Source: CAIPFQ01 sp964641775 (lineage in GTDB: Bacteria > Chlamydiota > Chlamydiia > Chlamydiales > SM23-39). From it: a stretch of 16,529 nt of DNA. The notes under the pieces were generated by a model that saw only the letters and a list, made by a program, of their open reading frames with translations, ran no database searches and had not been told where the DNA came from. Of this stretch, positions 1-7,062 are shown in pieces. The stretch covers positions 1 through 16,529 of the forward strand of contig CAZXLK010000023.1 in NCBI GenBank assembly GCA_964641775.1. The letters run 5' to 3'. Position 1 is the stretch's first letter; each line of letters starts with the position of its first letter. The position numbers were made by a program, and so were the translations under genes.

Positions 1-50
1 AGGTCAGAAGAGATCAACGATCAAACGATGGAACGATACGAACGATGATT
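1..50 (+). repeat. Tail of dispersed repeat with AACGAT array (copy R0)
   Basis: This is the end of the same repeat that occurs in full at 6841-7006. The first 50 bases match 6961-7010 almost base for base. They contain four AACGAT units at 16, 24, 32 and 41, that is with steps of 8, 8 and 9 bp. Because the other full copies lie directly after autotransporter genes, I infer that another gene of that family may end just left of the window; this cannot be seen here. Confidence 0.75.
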
Positions 51-76
51 TTTTTCTTTCAAGAAGTATCCCCATT

Positions 77-99
77 ATGTAAAGCGGCTTTACATTTTT
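77..99 (+). terminator. Rho-independent-type hairpin before the cyclase gene
   Basis: ATGTAAAG (77-84) and CTTTACAT (88-95) form a perfect 8-bp stem with a CGG loop, followed directly by a T-run (95-99). Flanking CCCC (70-73) and GGGG (107-110) could extend the structure. It probably ends transcription arriving from the left. An attenuator role for the cyclase gene is possible, but nothing in the sequence favours it. Confidence 0.5.
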
Positions 100-157
100 C
101 GTATTAGGGGTAAATCAACTCTGGAAGCAAAAAAAACAATCGGATAGAAGGAGGCTT

Positions 158-2428
158 ATGAAGCTACGAGATCTACTTCAAAGGTGGGCGAAGTATTGGA
201 GTGATAGACTCAAGGGAGAAACTGATGAATCGATCGCCATTCATGAAAAAAAACTGCTCCCTACGATTATCGGGATCGTATTTGTCGTTCTAATCGCCTG
301 TTTTTTATTTTTTTCAAATTCCGGCTTTTTCTTCTCTTGGATGAACATCATCGAAGATAAAGCATATGATTTGCAGGTGCGGAGTATAGTTAAGCCTTTA
401 GGAAAAAATCCAATGGTTGCAATTGTTGCCATCGATGATCGGAGCATTGAAATCGAAGGACGGCTTCCCTGGTCGCGCAAAAAAATGGGTCAGCTCGTTG
501 CAAATCTAAAAGAACTCGGCGCTAAATGGGTAGCCCTTGACTTTATGTTTCCTCAATCGGAAAAAAATGTAGCTGAAGAGGTGATTCAAGAATTAAAAAG
601 GACAAATCATCCGATCCCGCCGGAGTTGCAAAATACACTTACGGATTTTGACTATGATGCGAGTTTCGCAAAAAGTTTGGAAGAGCAGCCCTCTATACTC
701 GGAATGTTTTTTAACCAAGGTAGCCATTCTGTTGGTTTTTTGCCGAGCCCGCTTCTGGAAATCTCTGAAAATTTGTCCCATGTATATCTTCCTCACATGA
801 CCGGCTATTTGGGAAACATTGAAATATTGCAAAAGGCGGCAAAATTCGCCGGATTTATCAATGCAACTCCTGATTCTGACGGCATTATCCGATTTGCCCC
901 TTTGATTTATCAACATAGTTCCAATCTTTATGGCTCACTCTCTCTGATAGCAGCCTATCAGTTTTTAAATGTTCAAAATTTTCAGCTCATCTCTAAACCT
1001 TATGAAAATTTGTATTTCCTGGAAAATCTTGCGCTTGATCAAAGGCTCATTCCGGTAGATCCCTACGGAAGAATCTTGATCCCTTTTCGAGGCCCTGCAT
1101 CCACATTCCCTAAAATCTCGGCAACCGATGTGCTGAACAAAAGCGCAAATCAGGATAAGATCAAAGACAAATTGGTTTTTGTAGGGACGACAGCAACTGC
1201 TAGCGGAGAATATTTTCCGGTGGCAGCTTCCCCCTCCTATCCGGCAATTGAAATTCATGCGACGATTGCACAGGGAATTATTGACAACTACCTCCCCTTT
1301 AAACCCACCTGGGGCAAAGGGATCTCTGTCGCATTGATTTTGATTTTAGGACTACCGCTTGCATTTTTCCTCCCTCGCATAGGGCCTATTTGGAAGCTCC
1401 TCGTTTCTTTGTGCTGCATTGCAGCTCTTTTATCTTTAAGTTATTGGCTTTGGGTCCATCAAAACATATTCATTTCCACATTTTTCCCCATTTTTGTTGT
1501 TGTTATGCTCCTTCTTTTCGATACGATCTACGGATATTTCATTAAATCCCAACAAAGCCAGGCTATTAAGCATATATTTGGACAGTATGTCTCTAATGAA
1601 TATATCGATTTGATGATGAAAAAGAAAAAAGAGTTCGGCCTTTATGGGGAGAGTAAAGAACTTGCGATCCTCTTTTCCGATATCCGCAATTTTACATCGA
1701 TTACGGAAAAAATGAACGCAACTCAGATCAAGACGTTTCTCAATGACTATCTTTCGGAGATGACACAGCTTATTTTTGATACAAAAGGGACAATCGATAA
1801 ATACATCGGAGATGCGGTCATGGCATTTTGGGGAGCTCCTCTCGAGGATCCTCAAATGTCTCTACATGCAGTCATGACCGCATTTGCAATGAATAAAAAA
1901 TTGAAAGAATTGAATGAGAAACTGCCTGAGAGTGCCCCTAGTATCAAAATTGGCATTGGGATTGCAACCGGCGTTGTCTATGTGGGAGACATGGGATCGA
2001 AATTCCACCGCTCCTATTCTGCCGTGGGCGACGATGTGAATTTGGCTTCGAGACTGGGCGATCTCACCAAACGATATTCTGTCGGTATCATCGTATCGGG
2101 AAGCACAGAGGCCGCAACGAGAGATCATTTTTTCTATAGAAGACTCGATCGGGTACAAGTGAAAGGGAAAAAATTAGTAATCCCTATTTTTGAGCCGATT
2201 TGTCCGATTGAAGAGGTGACCCCTGCACTCAAAAATGAAGTAGAGCGGCACATGGAAGCTCTCGATGCGTACTCAATAGGCGATTTTGAAAAAGCCAAAG
2301 CGATTTGGGAAAATCTTAAGAATACACAAGAAAATAAAAATCTATATTCTATGTATTTGGAGCGTTGCGATAAAGAAAAACCCTCCGGTTCAGATTGGAA
2401 TGGGGTACAAATTTTTGAGGTGAAGTGA
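158..2428 (+). CDS. CHASE2-domain class III adenylate cyclase
   Basis: Membrane-bound enzyme predicted to make cAMP from ATP in response to an extracytoplasmic signal. The 756 residues contain a first membrane helix at about 33-53, a CHASE2 sensor at about 62-385 that faces the periplasm, three closely spaced helices at about 388-463, and the catalytic domain at about 495-680. Metal-binding Asp508 lies in FSDIRNFT and Asp552 in GDAVMAFWG. Lys548 and Ser621 occupy the purine-recognition positions; many bacterial adenylate cyclases have Lys and Thr there. Asn628 and Arg632 in VNLASR are the transition-state residues. All key positions are filled, so I expect activity. Residues 697-735 resemble a single TPR-like helical pair. 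An AAGGAGG ribosome site (148-154) lies 3 nt before the ATG. The stop overlaps the start of the FecR gene, which supports one transcript. Adenylate rather than guanylate specificity is an inference from Lys548. Confidence 0.93.
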   Translation: MKLRDLLQRWAKYWSDRLKGETDESIAIHEKKLLPTIIGIVFVVLIACFLFFSNSGFFFSWMNIIEDKAYDLQVRSIVKPLGKNPMVAIVAIDDRSIEIEGRLPWSRKKMGQLVANLKELGAKWVALDFMFPQSEKNVAEEVIQELKRTNHPIPPELQNTLTDFDYDASFAKSLEEQPSILGMFFNQGSHSVGFLPSPLLEISENLSHVYLPHMTGYLGNIEILQKAAKFAGFINATPDSDGIIRFAPLIYQHSSNLYGSLSLIAAYQFLNVQNFQLISKPYENLYFLENLALDQRLIPVDPYGRILIPFRGPASTFPKISATDVLNKSANQDKIKDKLVFVGTTATASGEYFPVAASPSYPAIEIHATIAQGIIDNYLPFKPTWGKGISVALILILGLPLAFFLPRIGPIWKLLVSLCCIAALLSLSYWLWVHQNIFISTFFPIFVVVMLLLFDTIYGYFIKSQQSQAIKHIFGQYVSNEYIDLMMKKKKEFGLYGESKELAILFSDIRNFTSITEKMNATQIKTFLNDYLSEMTQLIFDTKGTIDKYIGDAVMAFWGAPLEDPQMSLHAVMTAFAMNKKLKELNEKLPESAPSIKIGIGIATGVVYVGDMGSKFHRSYSAVGDDVNLASRLGDLTKRYSVGIIVSGSTEAATRDHFFYRRLDRVQVKGKKLVIPIFEPICPIEEVTPALKNEVERHMEALDAYSIGDFEKAKAIWENLKNTQENKNLYSMYLERCDKEKPSGSDWNGVQIFEVK

Positions 2429-3075
2429 AAATTTTACTGGTGTTTCTTTTGGCAATATCTCCCCTTTTCAGCAAGAAGATCGCAACTGTAACGAATATTC
2501 GGGGAACGGCCTCATCGCTGAGCCACTTTAACATGAAAGAGGCGCTTGAGCTGGGCTCTTCTATCTATGTTGGAGATACCATTTTTGTCGATTCGGATTC
2601 AGCGATTCAATTCCAATTTTTAGATGAGAGTATTTTGGAGCTTGCCGCGAATTCGAAATATCTCATTAAAGAATATAAATATCATCGATCCTTATTAGAG
2701 CTCTTTACCGCGAATACCGATTATATCCTTCAAGGGGGGCCACCTACGGCAGAAGGGAGTAGCCACACTCAACTTTTTTATGGAGGGATGCGCCTATTGA
2801 GTGGAAAAATCACATCAAATCCCGATCAATACAGCATCCAAACTCCGGAGGCTACCTTAGGTCTTCTTGGCACCTTAATGGAGGCAACTTCTGAAAAGGG
2901 GAAATTATCCGTTGCATGCACAAAAGGGCGTCTGCAAATCAAAAATGAGGGTGGCACTGTTGTGATCGGCGAAGGGATGGAGCAATATGCAATCGTCACA
3001 TCCTATACCCGCCGCCCCCGCATTTACATTAGCCCTCCTCCCGTCTTGATCCACCCCAAGATCGCAAAATTTTGA
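2425..3075 (+). CDS. FecR-domain periplasmic protein, partner of the cyclase
   Basis: A 216-residue exported protein. Residues 1-16 form a signal peptide (MK, then a hydrophobic stretch ending LFSK). A FecR-type domain spans about 45-190. It has the usual GDTIFVDSDSAIQF start, a LDESILELAANS segment, and the later PEATLGLLGT segment. In most FecR domains that last motif reads like GVRGT, so the Arg is replaced by Leu here. The GTG start lies inside the cyclase stop region (GTGA overlap), with GAGG at 2417-2420 as ribosome site, which indicates translational coupling. FecR-domain proteins next to CHASE2 cyclases are a recurring arrangement in bacteria. By analogy it may bind the CHASE2 sensor or report on the cell envelope. 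No sigma factor or TonB receptor is present, so this is not a classical iron-uptake FecR. Confidence 0.85.
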   Translation: MKILLVFLLAISPLFSKKIATVTNIRGTASSLSHFNMKEALELGSSIYVGDTIFVDSDSAIQFQFLDESILELAANSKYLIKEYKYHRSLLELFTANTDYILQGGPPTAEGSSHTQLFYGGMRLLSGKITSNPDQYSIQTPEATLGLLGTLMEATSEKGKLSVACTKGRLQIKNEGGTVVIGEGMEQYAIVTSYTRRPRIYISPPPVLIHPKIAKF

Positions 3076-3113
3076 AGTGAATTAAAAATCGTAATCTCTT
3101 AAGTCTCGTTAAT

Positions 3114-3155
3114 TTCTTATTTACTATTCACAAAAGAATATTTATCGTGAGCTTT
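3114..3155 (+). promoter_or_regulatory. Shared 42-bp leader of autotransporter genes, copy 1
   Basis: These 42 bases recur exactly at 7010-7051, and in both places they end 11 bp before the start codon. The block begins TTCTTATTTACTATTCAC and holds TTCAC and GTGAG in inverted orientation about an AT-rich centre. It is followed by a GAGCTTT direct repeat that carries the GGAG ribosome site. Exact conservation of non-coding sequence suggests a common promoter, operator or 5' UTR. I could not assign -35 and -10 boxes with normal spacing. Confidence 0.5.
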
Positions 3156-3166
3156 GGGGAGCTTTT

Positions 3167-6100
3167 GTGAAAAGAGCACTAATACTACTCATCTCAGTTG
3201 GAAATATTCTCGTTGGTGCCACTAAAACTTGGAATGGGACGACAAACACGGACTGGAATACCGGCACAAATTGGACAGGGGGCGTTCCAACTACGAATGT
3301 CGACGATATTGTCATTGCTGTAGGTTCAACGAATCAGCCTCAATTTAACTCCACCGCATCCGGTGATAGTTTTGTAGCTAATCCAGGCTTTGTTAATAAT
3401 AAAGCTGCAGGAAGCCTTACCATTCTCCCAACGTATAGTTTTAACACGGGAAGTCTCACAGTCAATGCACCCTTCACTTTCACGATCCAAAATGCAGCAA
3501 GCGGGTCGGGGTTTAATACATCGCTGACTGTCGGAGCTAGCAGTATTGGCAGCACATTGAGTTATTCATTTACAAATCCGGGAGGGGCAGTAAACGCGTC
3601 TCTTCTTAATTTCAATGGGGCATTTAGCGGCGCTGGTTCTGCAAGTATTGCAACAGCAGCAGGCGCTCAGGCAACCGTCACAATTGCAAACGGAATTACT
3701 GCTACCTTCTCTTCTATTAATTCTGTAAATAGCAATGACTCTTTTGTATTATCAAACGCCTCGTCCAATATCACAATTAACCCAGCCTCAGATTCTTCTA
3801 TAGCAGGAGTGATTTCAGGAGCCGGATCACTAACCTTTAACGCGATCAATAAATCCTTAACATTATTGAATGCAAATACTTACACAGGAAATACATCCAT
3901 CCCAAATGGAACAATTGCTTTGAGCGGTTCCGGAGCAATTGCTTCTTCCAATGCTGTCATAATCGGGGGGACAGGGACATTCGATATCAGCCAGATCACT
4001 TCTTCCTCCACATCGATCAAAACGTTATCAGGGGGTGGCGCCGTTCAACTAGGATCTAAGACATTGACAGTCAATCAAGAAAGCAATCAAACTTATGCTG
4101 GTCTCATACAAGATGGAGGAAATGGAGGCAGCTTGATAAAAGCGGGCGCCGCAACTTTAACATTAGCATCAACTATAACAAACACATACTCAGGCAGTAC
4201 GACAATCACGGCAGGGACACTTGCTTTGAGTGGGAACTCAGGGATTACTGTTTCTAATGCTGTCTCTATCGCCGGGACATTCGATATCAGCCAGGTCACT
4301 ACCTCCGCAACGATCAAAACGGTATCGGGAACCGGGACGATCAGTCTTGGATCTAAGACGCTGACAGTAAATCAAGGAAGTAATCAAACATTTAGTGGCG
4401 TTATACAAGATGGGGGAATTGGAGGTGGAGCAGGAGGCAAATTCACAAAAACGGGCGCCTCGACTTTGACTTTATCCGGAGTCAATACTTACACGGGCGC
4501 TACGACAATCACGACAGGGACAATTGCCTTGAGCGGCAGCGGATCGATTGCTCCTTCCGCGTCTGTCGCAATCGCCGGGACCCTCGATATCAGCCAGATT
4601 ACTTCCGCTACATCGATCAATACGATATCAGGAGCCGGGACGATCAGTCTTGGGTCTAAAGCATTGACTGTAATTCAAGGAACTTCCCAAACATTTAGCG
4701 GCGTTATTCAAGATGGGGGAATTGGAGGTGGAACAGGAGGGAGCTTTACAAAAGCGGGCGCCGCGACCTTAACTTTAACAGCAGCCAATACCTTTTCGGG
4801 CGGCACAACAATTAGCGCAGGAACTTTGGCGCTATCCGGCGGCGGATCGCTTTTAAGTACAGGTGCTGTTGCTGTCGCCGGCACATTTGACATCAGCGCG
4901 ATCACATCTTCGACAACAATAGGGGATTTATCCGGCGCAGGAGGTGTAAATCTTGGAGCCAAAGCATTGACTGCGGGGACAAGCACACCATCAGTGACAT
5001 ATAGCGGAGCGATGATCGGCGTTGGGGGAAGTTTTACGAAGGCAGGATCCGGCACTATGATCTTTTCCGGAACCAGCACTTATTCGGGGCCCACAACAGT
5101 AACAGCCGGAACCTTTACAGTCACCGGCTCCATTGCAAACTCTCAAATGACCATCCAATCGGGAGCCACTTTAAAAGGAACAGGAACCCTAGACTCCGTA
5201 ACTTCTTTAAACGGCTCAACCATTGCTCCCGGAACTTCGATTGGGACACTGACTGTTAGCTCCGTTACCTTTAATCCGAGCTCTACTTTTCAAATTGAGA
5301 TCAATCCAACTACAGCTTCTCGTCTCAATGTAACAGGGGCCGCCACACTAGATGGGACGGTAAGTGTAATTGTAGACTCAGGCTCTTATCCCAGGAGTAA
5401 GCAATATTTAATCCTGGAGGCGGGCAGCATCACCGGCTCGTTTTCGGCTGTCACTAGCAGTAATCCTTCATTTACTTTTACCTTAAGTCAGGTAGGCAAT
5501 GATATTTTTCTCTCCTATGCAACATCCTTACCACCAAGCTTAGATGGCAACCTTACCGGCAATCTGAAAAAGATTGCCAACTTTATCAATACAAATGGCT
5601 CAACTTCGATGGTGATGCTTCTTTCCGGTTTAAGTGAAAACGAACTGAAAAAGGCATTGAGCAGGCTCTCCCCTGCAAGAAATGTTTATGGAACTTATAT
5701 TTCTCAACAAACAGCTCTTTCTTTATCTAAAGTTCTTACTGTTCATATCGATAATTACCGTTTTGCAAAAGAGAGAATAGAAGCCGCTACAACTACTACA
5801 GATCTGATAGCAATGACCTGTGATGAAATTAATGAAAAATTATGTCCCGATACATGTTACTTAGAGAATTGTTGCCCGCCAACAAGATGCAATAACTACA
5901 GCTTCTGGATGTCGGGCTTTGGAGAATACGCCCACCAGCAAGCGAGCAATGAAAACCCGGCATTTAATTATATTTCCGAGTCGGGCCTCATAGGTTTTGA
6001 TTATCGGGGAATAATGAAAACCCTCGCAGGCTTTGCTGCCGGCTATGCCCATACCCATTTTTTTGAAGATGACAATGCAGGAAACGGCAATATCAACTAT

Positions 6101-6754
6101 TATTTTGCGAGCATTTATGCAAATGGCACTCTCGGTTGTTTTCATGTATGTGATGAGATCATTGATTTCTACGCTTCTACAGCACTATGGGGACTGTTCA
6201 ATAAAACCGACCAAACAAGAAATGTCTCTTTTCCCGGATTTCCTGAAACAGCAAAAGCTGAAGTCTTCGCCTGGCAAATCAATCCTCACCTGGAAATTGG
6301 ATGCATGATAGAGCGCTGCTGGAGCACTATCGCTCCCTTTACCGCCCTTGATTGGCCGATCTCATGGCAAAGAAGATACGAAGAACATGGCGCTTTTCCC
6401 TTCAATGCAATCCAGCCTGCAATCAGATCTTCTTTAGTCCGGAGCGAAACGGGGCTTAAATTCTCCCAAGAATGGGAATTAGATTTTGGGATCTTCTCTC
6501 TCAAAGAAAAAGGCTCTTACATCTATGAAAAACCTTTTGGCATAGGAACTGTCCATACCGGTTTTGTAGGAACTCCCGGCTCCTTTACTGTCACTGCCCT
6601 CAATCAAACCCTCCATCTCGGCGCAGTCGGCCTCGACTTTCTCTTTGCTGTTGGCAACGATTGTTCCCTAATCATCGATCTCGACTTTGAAGGGGAATTC
6701 GGCCCCCATTATTGGTCCAGTGATGGCATGCTAACCTTCACTAAAATATTTTAA
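3167..6754 (+). CDS. Autotransporter with beta-strand-repeat passenger, paralog 1
   Basis: Type V secreted surface protein of 1195 residues. A signal peptide covers about 1-19. The N-terminus of the mature protein carries TNTDWNTGTNW. The passenger (about 20-785) is Gly-, Ser- and Thr-rich and is built of autotransporter-associated beta-strand repeats of the type TLTLSGANTYTGGTTI, so it should fold as a long beta-helix. Residues about 790-865 form a helical pre-barrel segment. Residues 885-907 hold six Cys. The barrel covers about 912-1195 and ends in KIF, a terminal Phe as used in barrel assembly. The GTG start has GGGGAG 5 nt upstream. Cys pairs are also seen in the barrel (GCFHVC). Chlamydial outer membranes are disulphide cross-linked, so these Cys may join that network (inference). 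Its closest relative in the window is the gene at 7063-10737. No enzymatic motif was seen in the passenger; adhesion or surface shielding is only a guess. Confidence 0.9.
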   Translation: MKRALILLISVGNILVGATKTWNGTTNTDWNTGTNWTGGVPTTNVDDIVIAVGSTNQPQFNSTASGDSFVANPGFVNNKAAGSLTILPTYSFNTGSLTVNAPFTFTIQNAASGSGFNTSLTVGASSIGSTLSYSFTNPGGAVNASLLNFNGAFSGAGSASIATAAGAQATVTIANGITATFSSINSVNSNDSFVLSNASSNITINPASDSSIAGVISGAGSLTFNAINKSLTLLNANTYTGNTSIPNGTIALSGSGAIASSNAVIIGGTGTFDISQITSSSTSIKTLSGGGAVQLGSKTLTVNQESNQTYAGLIQDGGNGGSLIKAGAATLTLASTITNTYSGSTTITAGTLALSGNSGITVSNAVSIAGTFDISQVTTSATIKTVSGTGTISLGSKTLTVNQGSNQTFSGVIQDGGIGGGAGGKFTKTGASTLTLSGVNTYTGATTITTGTIALSGSGSIAPSASVAIAGTLDISQITSATSINTISGAGTISLGSKALTVIQGTSQTFSGVIQDGGIGGGTGGSFTKAGAATLTLTAANTFSGGTTISAGTLALSGGGSLLSTGAVAVAGTFDISAITSSTTIGDLSGAGGVNLGAKALTAGTSTPSVTYSGAMIGVGGSFTKAGSGTMIFSGTSTYSGPTTVTAGTFTVTGSIANSQMTIQSGATLKGTGTLDSVTSLNGSTIAPGTSIGTLTVSSVTFNPSSTFQIEINPTTASRLNVTGAATLDGTVSVIVDSGSYPRSKQYLILEAGSITGSFSAVTSSNPSFTFTLSQVGNDIFLSYATSLPPSLDGNLTGNLKKIANFINTNGSTSMVMLLSGLSENELKKALSRLSPARNVYGTYISQQTALSLSKVLTVHIDNYRFAKERIEAATTTTDLIAMTCDEINEKLCPDTCYLENCCPPTRCNNYSFWMSGFGEYAHQQASNENPAFNYISESGLIGFDYRGIMKTLAGFAAGYAHTHFFEDDNAGNGNINYYFASIYANGTLGCFHVCDEIIDFYASTALWGLFNKTDQTRNVSFPGFPETAKAEVFAWQINPHLEIGCMIERCWSTIAPFTALDWPISWQRRYEEHGAFPFNAIQPAIRSSLVRSETGLKFSQEWELDFGIFSLKEKGSYIYEKPFGIGTVHTGFVGTPGSFTVTALNQTLHLGAVGLDFLFAVGNDCSLIIDLDFEGEFGPHYWSSDGMLTFTKIF
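4106..4975 (+). repeat. Tandem passenger repeats of 297 and 303 bp
   Basis: The segment beginning IQDGG recurs at 4106, 4403 and 4706, giving periods of 99 and 101 codons. Each unit runs through a Gly-rich turn, TLTL, a TYTG or TFSG motif, TLALSG or TIALSG, and FDIS or LDIS. The last unit is partial. DNA similarity is high, especially between the second and third units (TTTAG.GGCGTTAT.CAAGATGGG), which points to recent duplication inside the gene. Confidence 0.8.
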
Positions 6755-6794
6755 AAAAATCATCTTCCTCGATCTTCTTAATAATGAATCGGGA

Positions 6795-6827
6795 ACGCAC
6801 ACGCAAACGCAAGCGCAAGCGCAAACG
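6795..6827 (+). repeat. Hexanucleotide tandem repeat
   Basis: Five 6-bp units of the form ACGCAC, ACGCAA or GCGCAA lie in a row (795-800, 801-806, 807-812, 813-818, 819-824 of the 6 kb block), followed by ACG. An open frame across it would encode a run of Arg-Lys, but it has no ribosome site and no domain, so I treat it as a simple repeat in the 308-bp gap between the two autotransporter genes. Confidence 0.7.
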
Positions 6828-6840
6828 TTCACGATTAGCG

Positions 6841-7006
6841 GCAGGACAAGATATGCAGGATGCGCAGGATAGGATTAAGAAAAAAATATTTCTATTTTAT
6901 CATGCAAATCAAGCACATCCTTTTCCATCATGGTTTCCATGGTGTATACAAGAGCCCCTGAGGTCACAAGAGATCAACGATCAAACGATGGAACGATAAG
7001 AACGAT
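6841..7006 (+). repeat. Dispersed repeat copy R1 between the autotransporter genes
   Basis: The element has a 5' part with hairpin arms, GGATGCGC at 6858-6865 and GCACATCC at 6913-6920. Between them is the shared core GCAGGATAGGATTAAG. Then comes AAGAGCCCCTGAGGTCACA. It ends with four AACGAT units at 6976, 6984, 6992 and 7001 (steps 8, 8, 9). Related copies lie at 10739-11172 and at the window start. The element ends 3 bp before the shared 42-bp leader of the next gene. Confidence 0.8.
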
Positions 7007-7009
7007 GAA

Positions 7010-7051
7010 TTCTTATTTACTATTCACAAAAGAATATTTATCGTGAGCTTT
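7010..7051 (+). promoter_or_regulatory. Shared 42-bp leader of autotransporter genes, copy 2
   Basis: Exact match to 3114-3155. It is again followed by a second GAGCTTT containing the ribosome site GGAG (7054-7057). In this copy the leader directly follows the AACGAT array of repeat R1, while copy 1 follows the FecR gene. The leader therefore belongs to the autotransporter gene, not to the repeat. Confidence 0.5.
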
Positions 7052-7062
7052 TCGGAGCTTTG

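Noticed and set aside
6784..6999. Open frame of 71 codons with an Arg-Lys-rich N-terminus
   Set aside because: It is made of a hexanucleotide repeat and dispersed repeat R1, has no ribosome site, and its frame is not kept in the other repeat copies.
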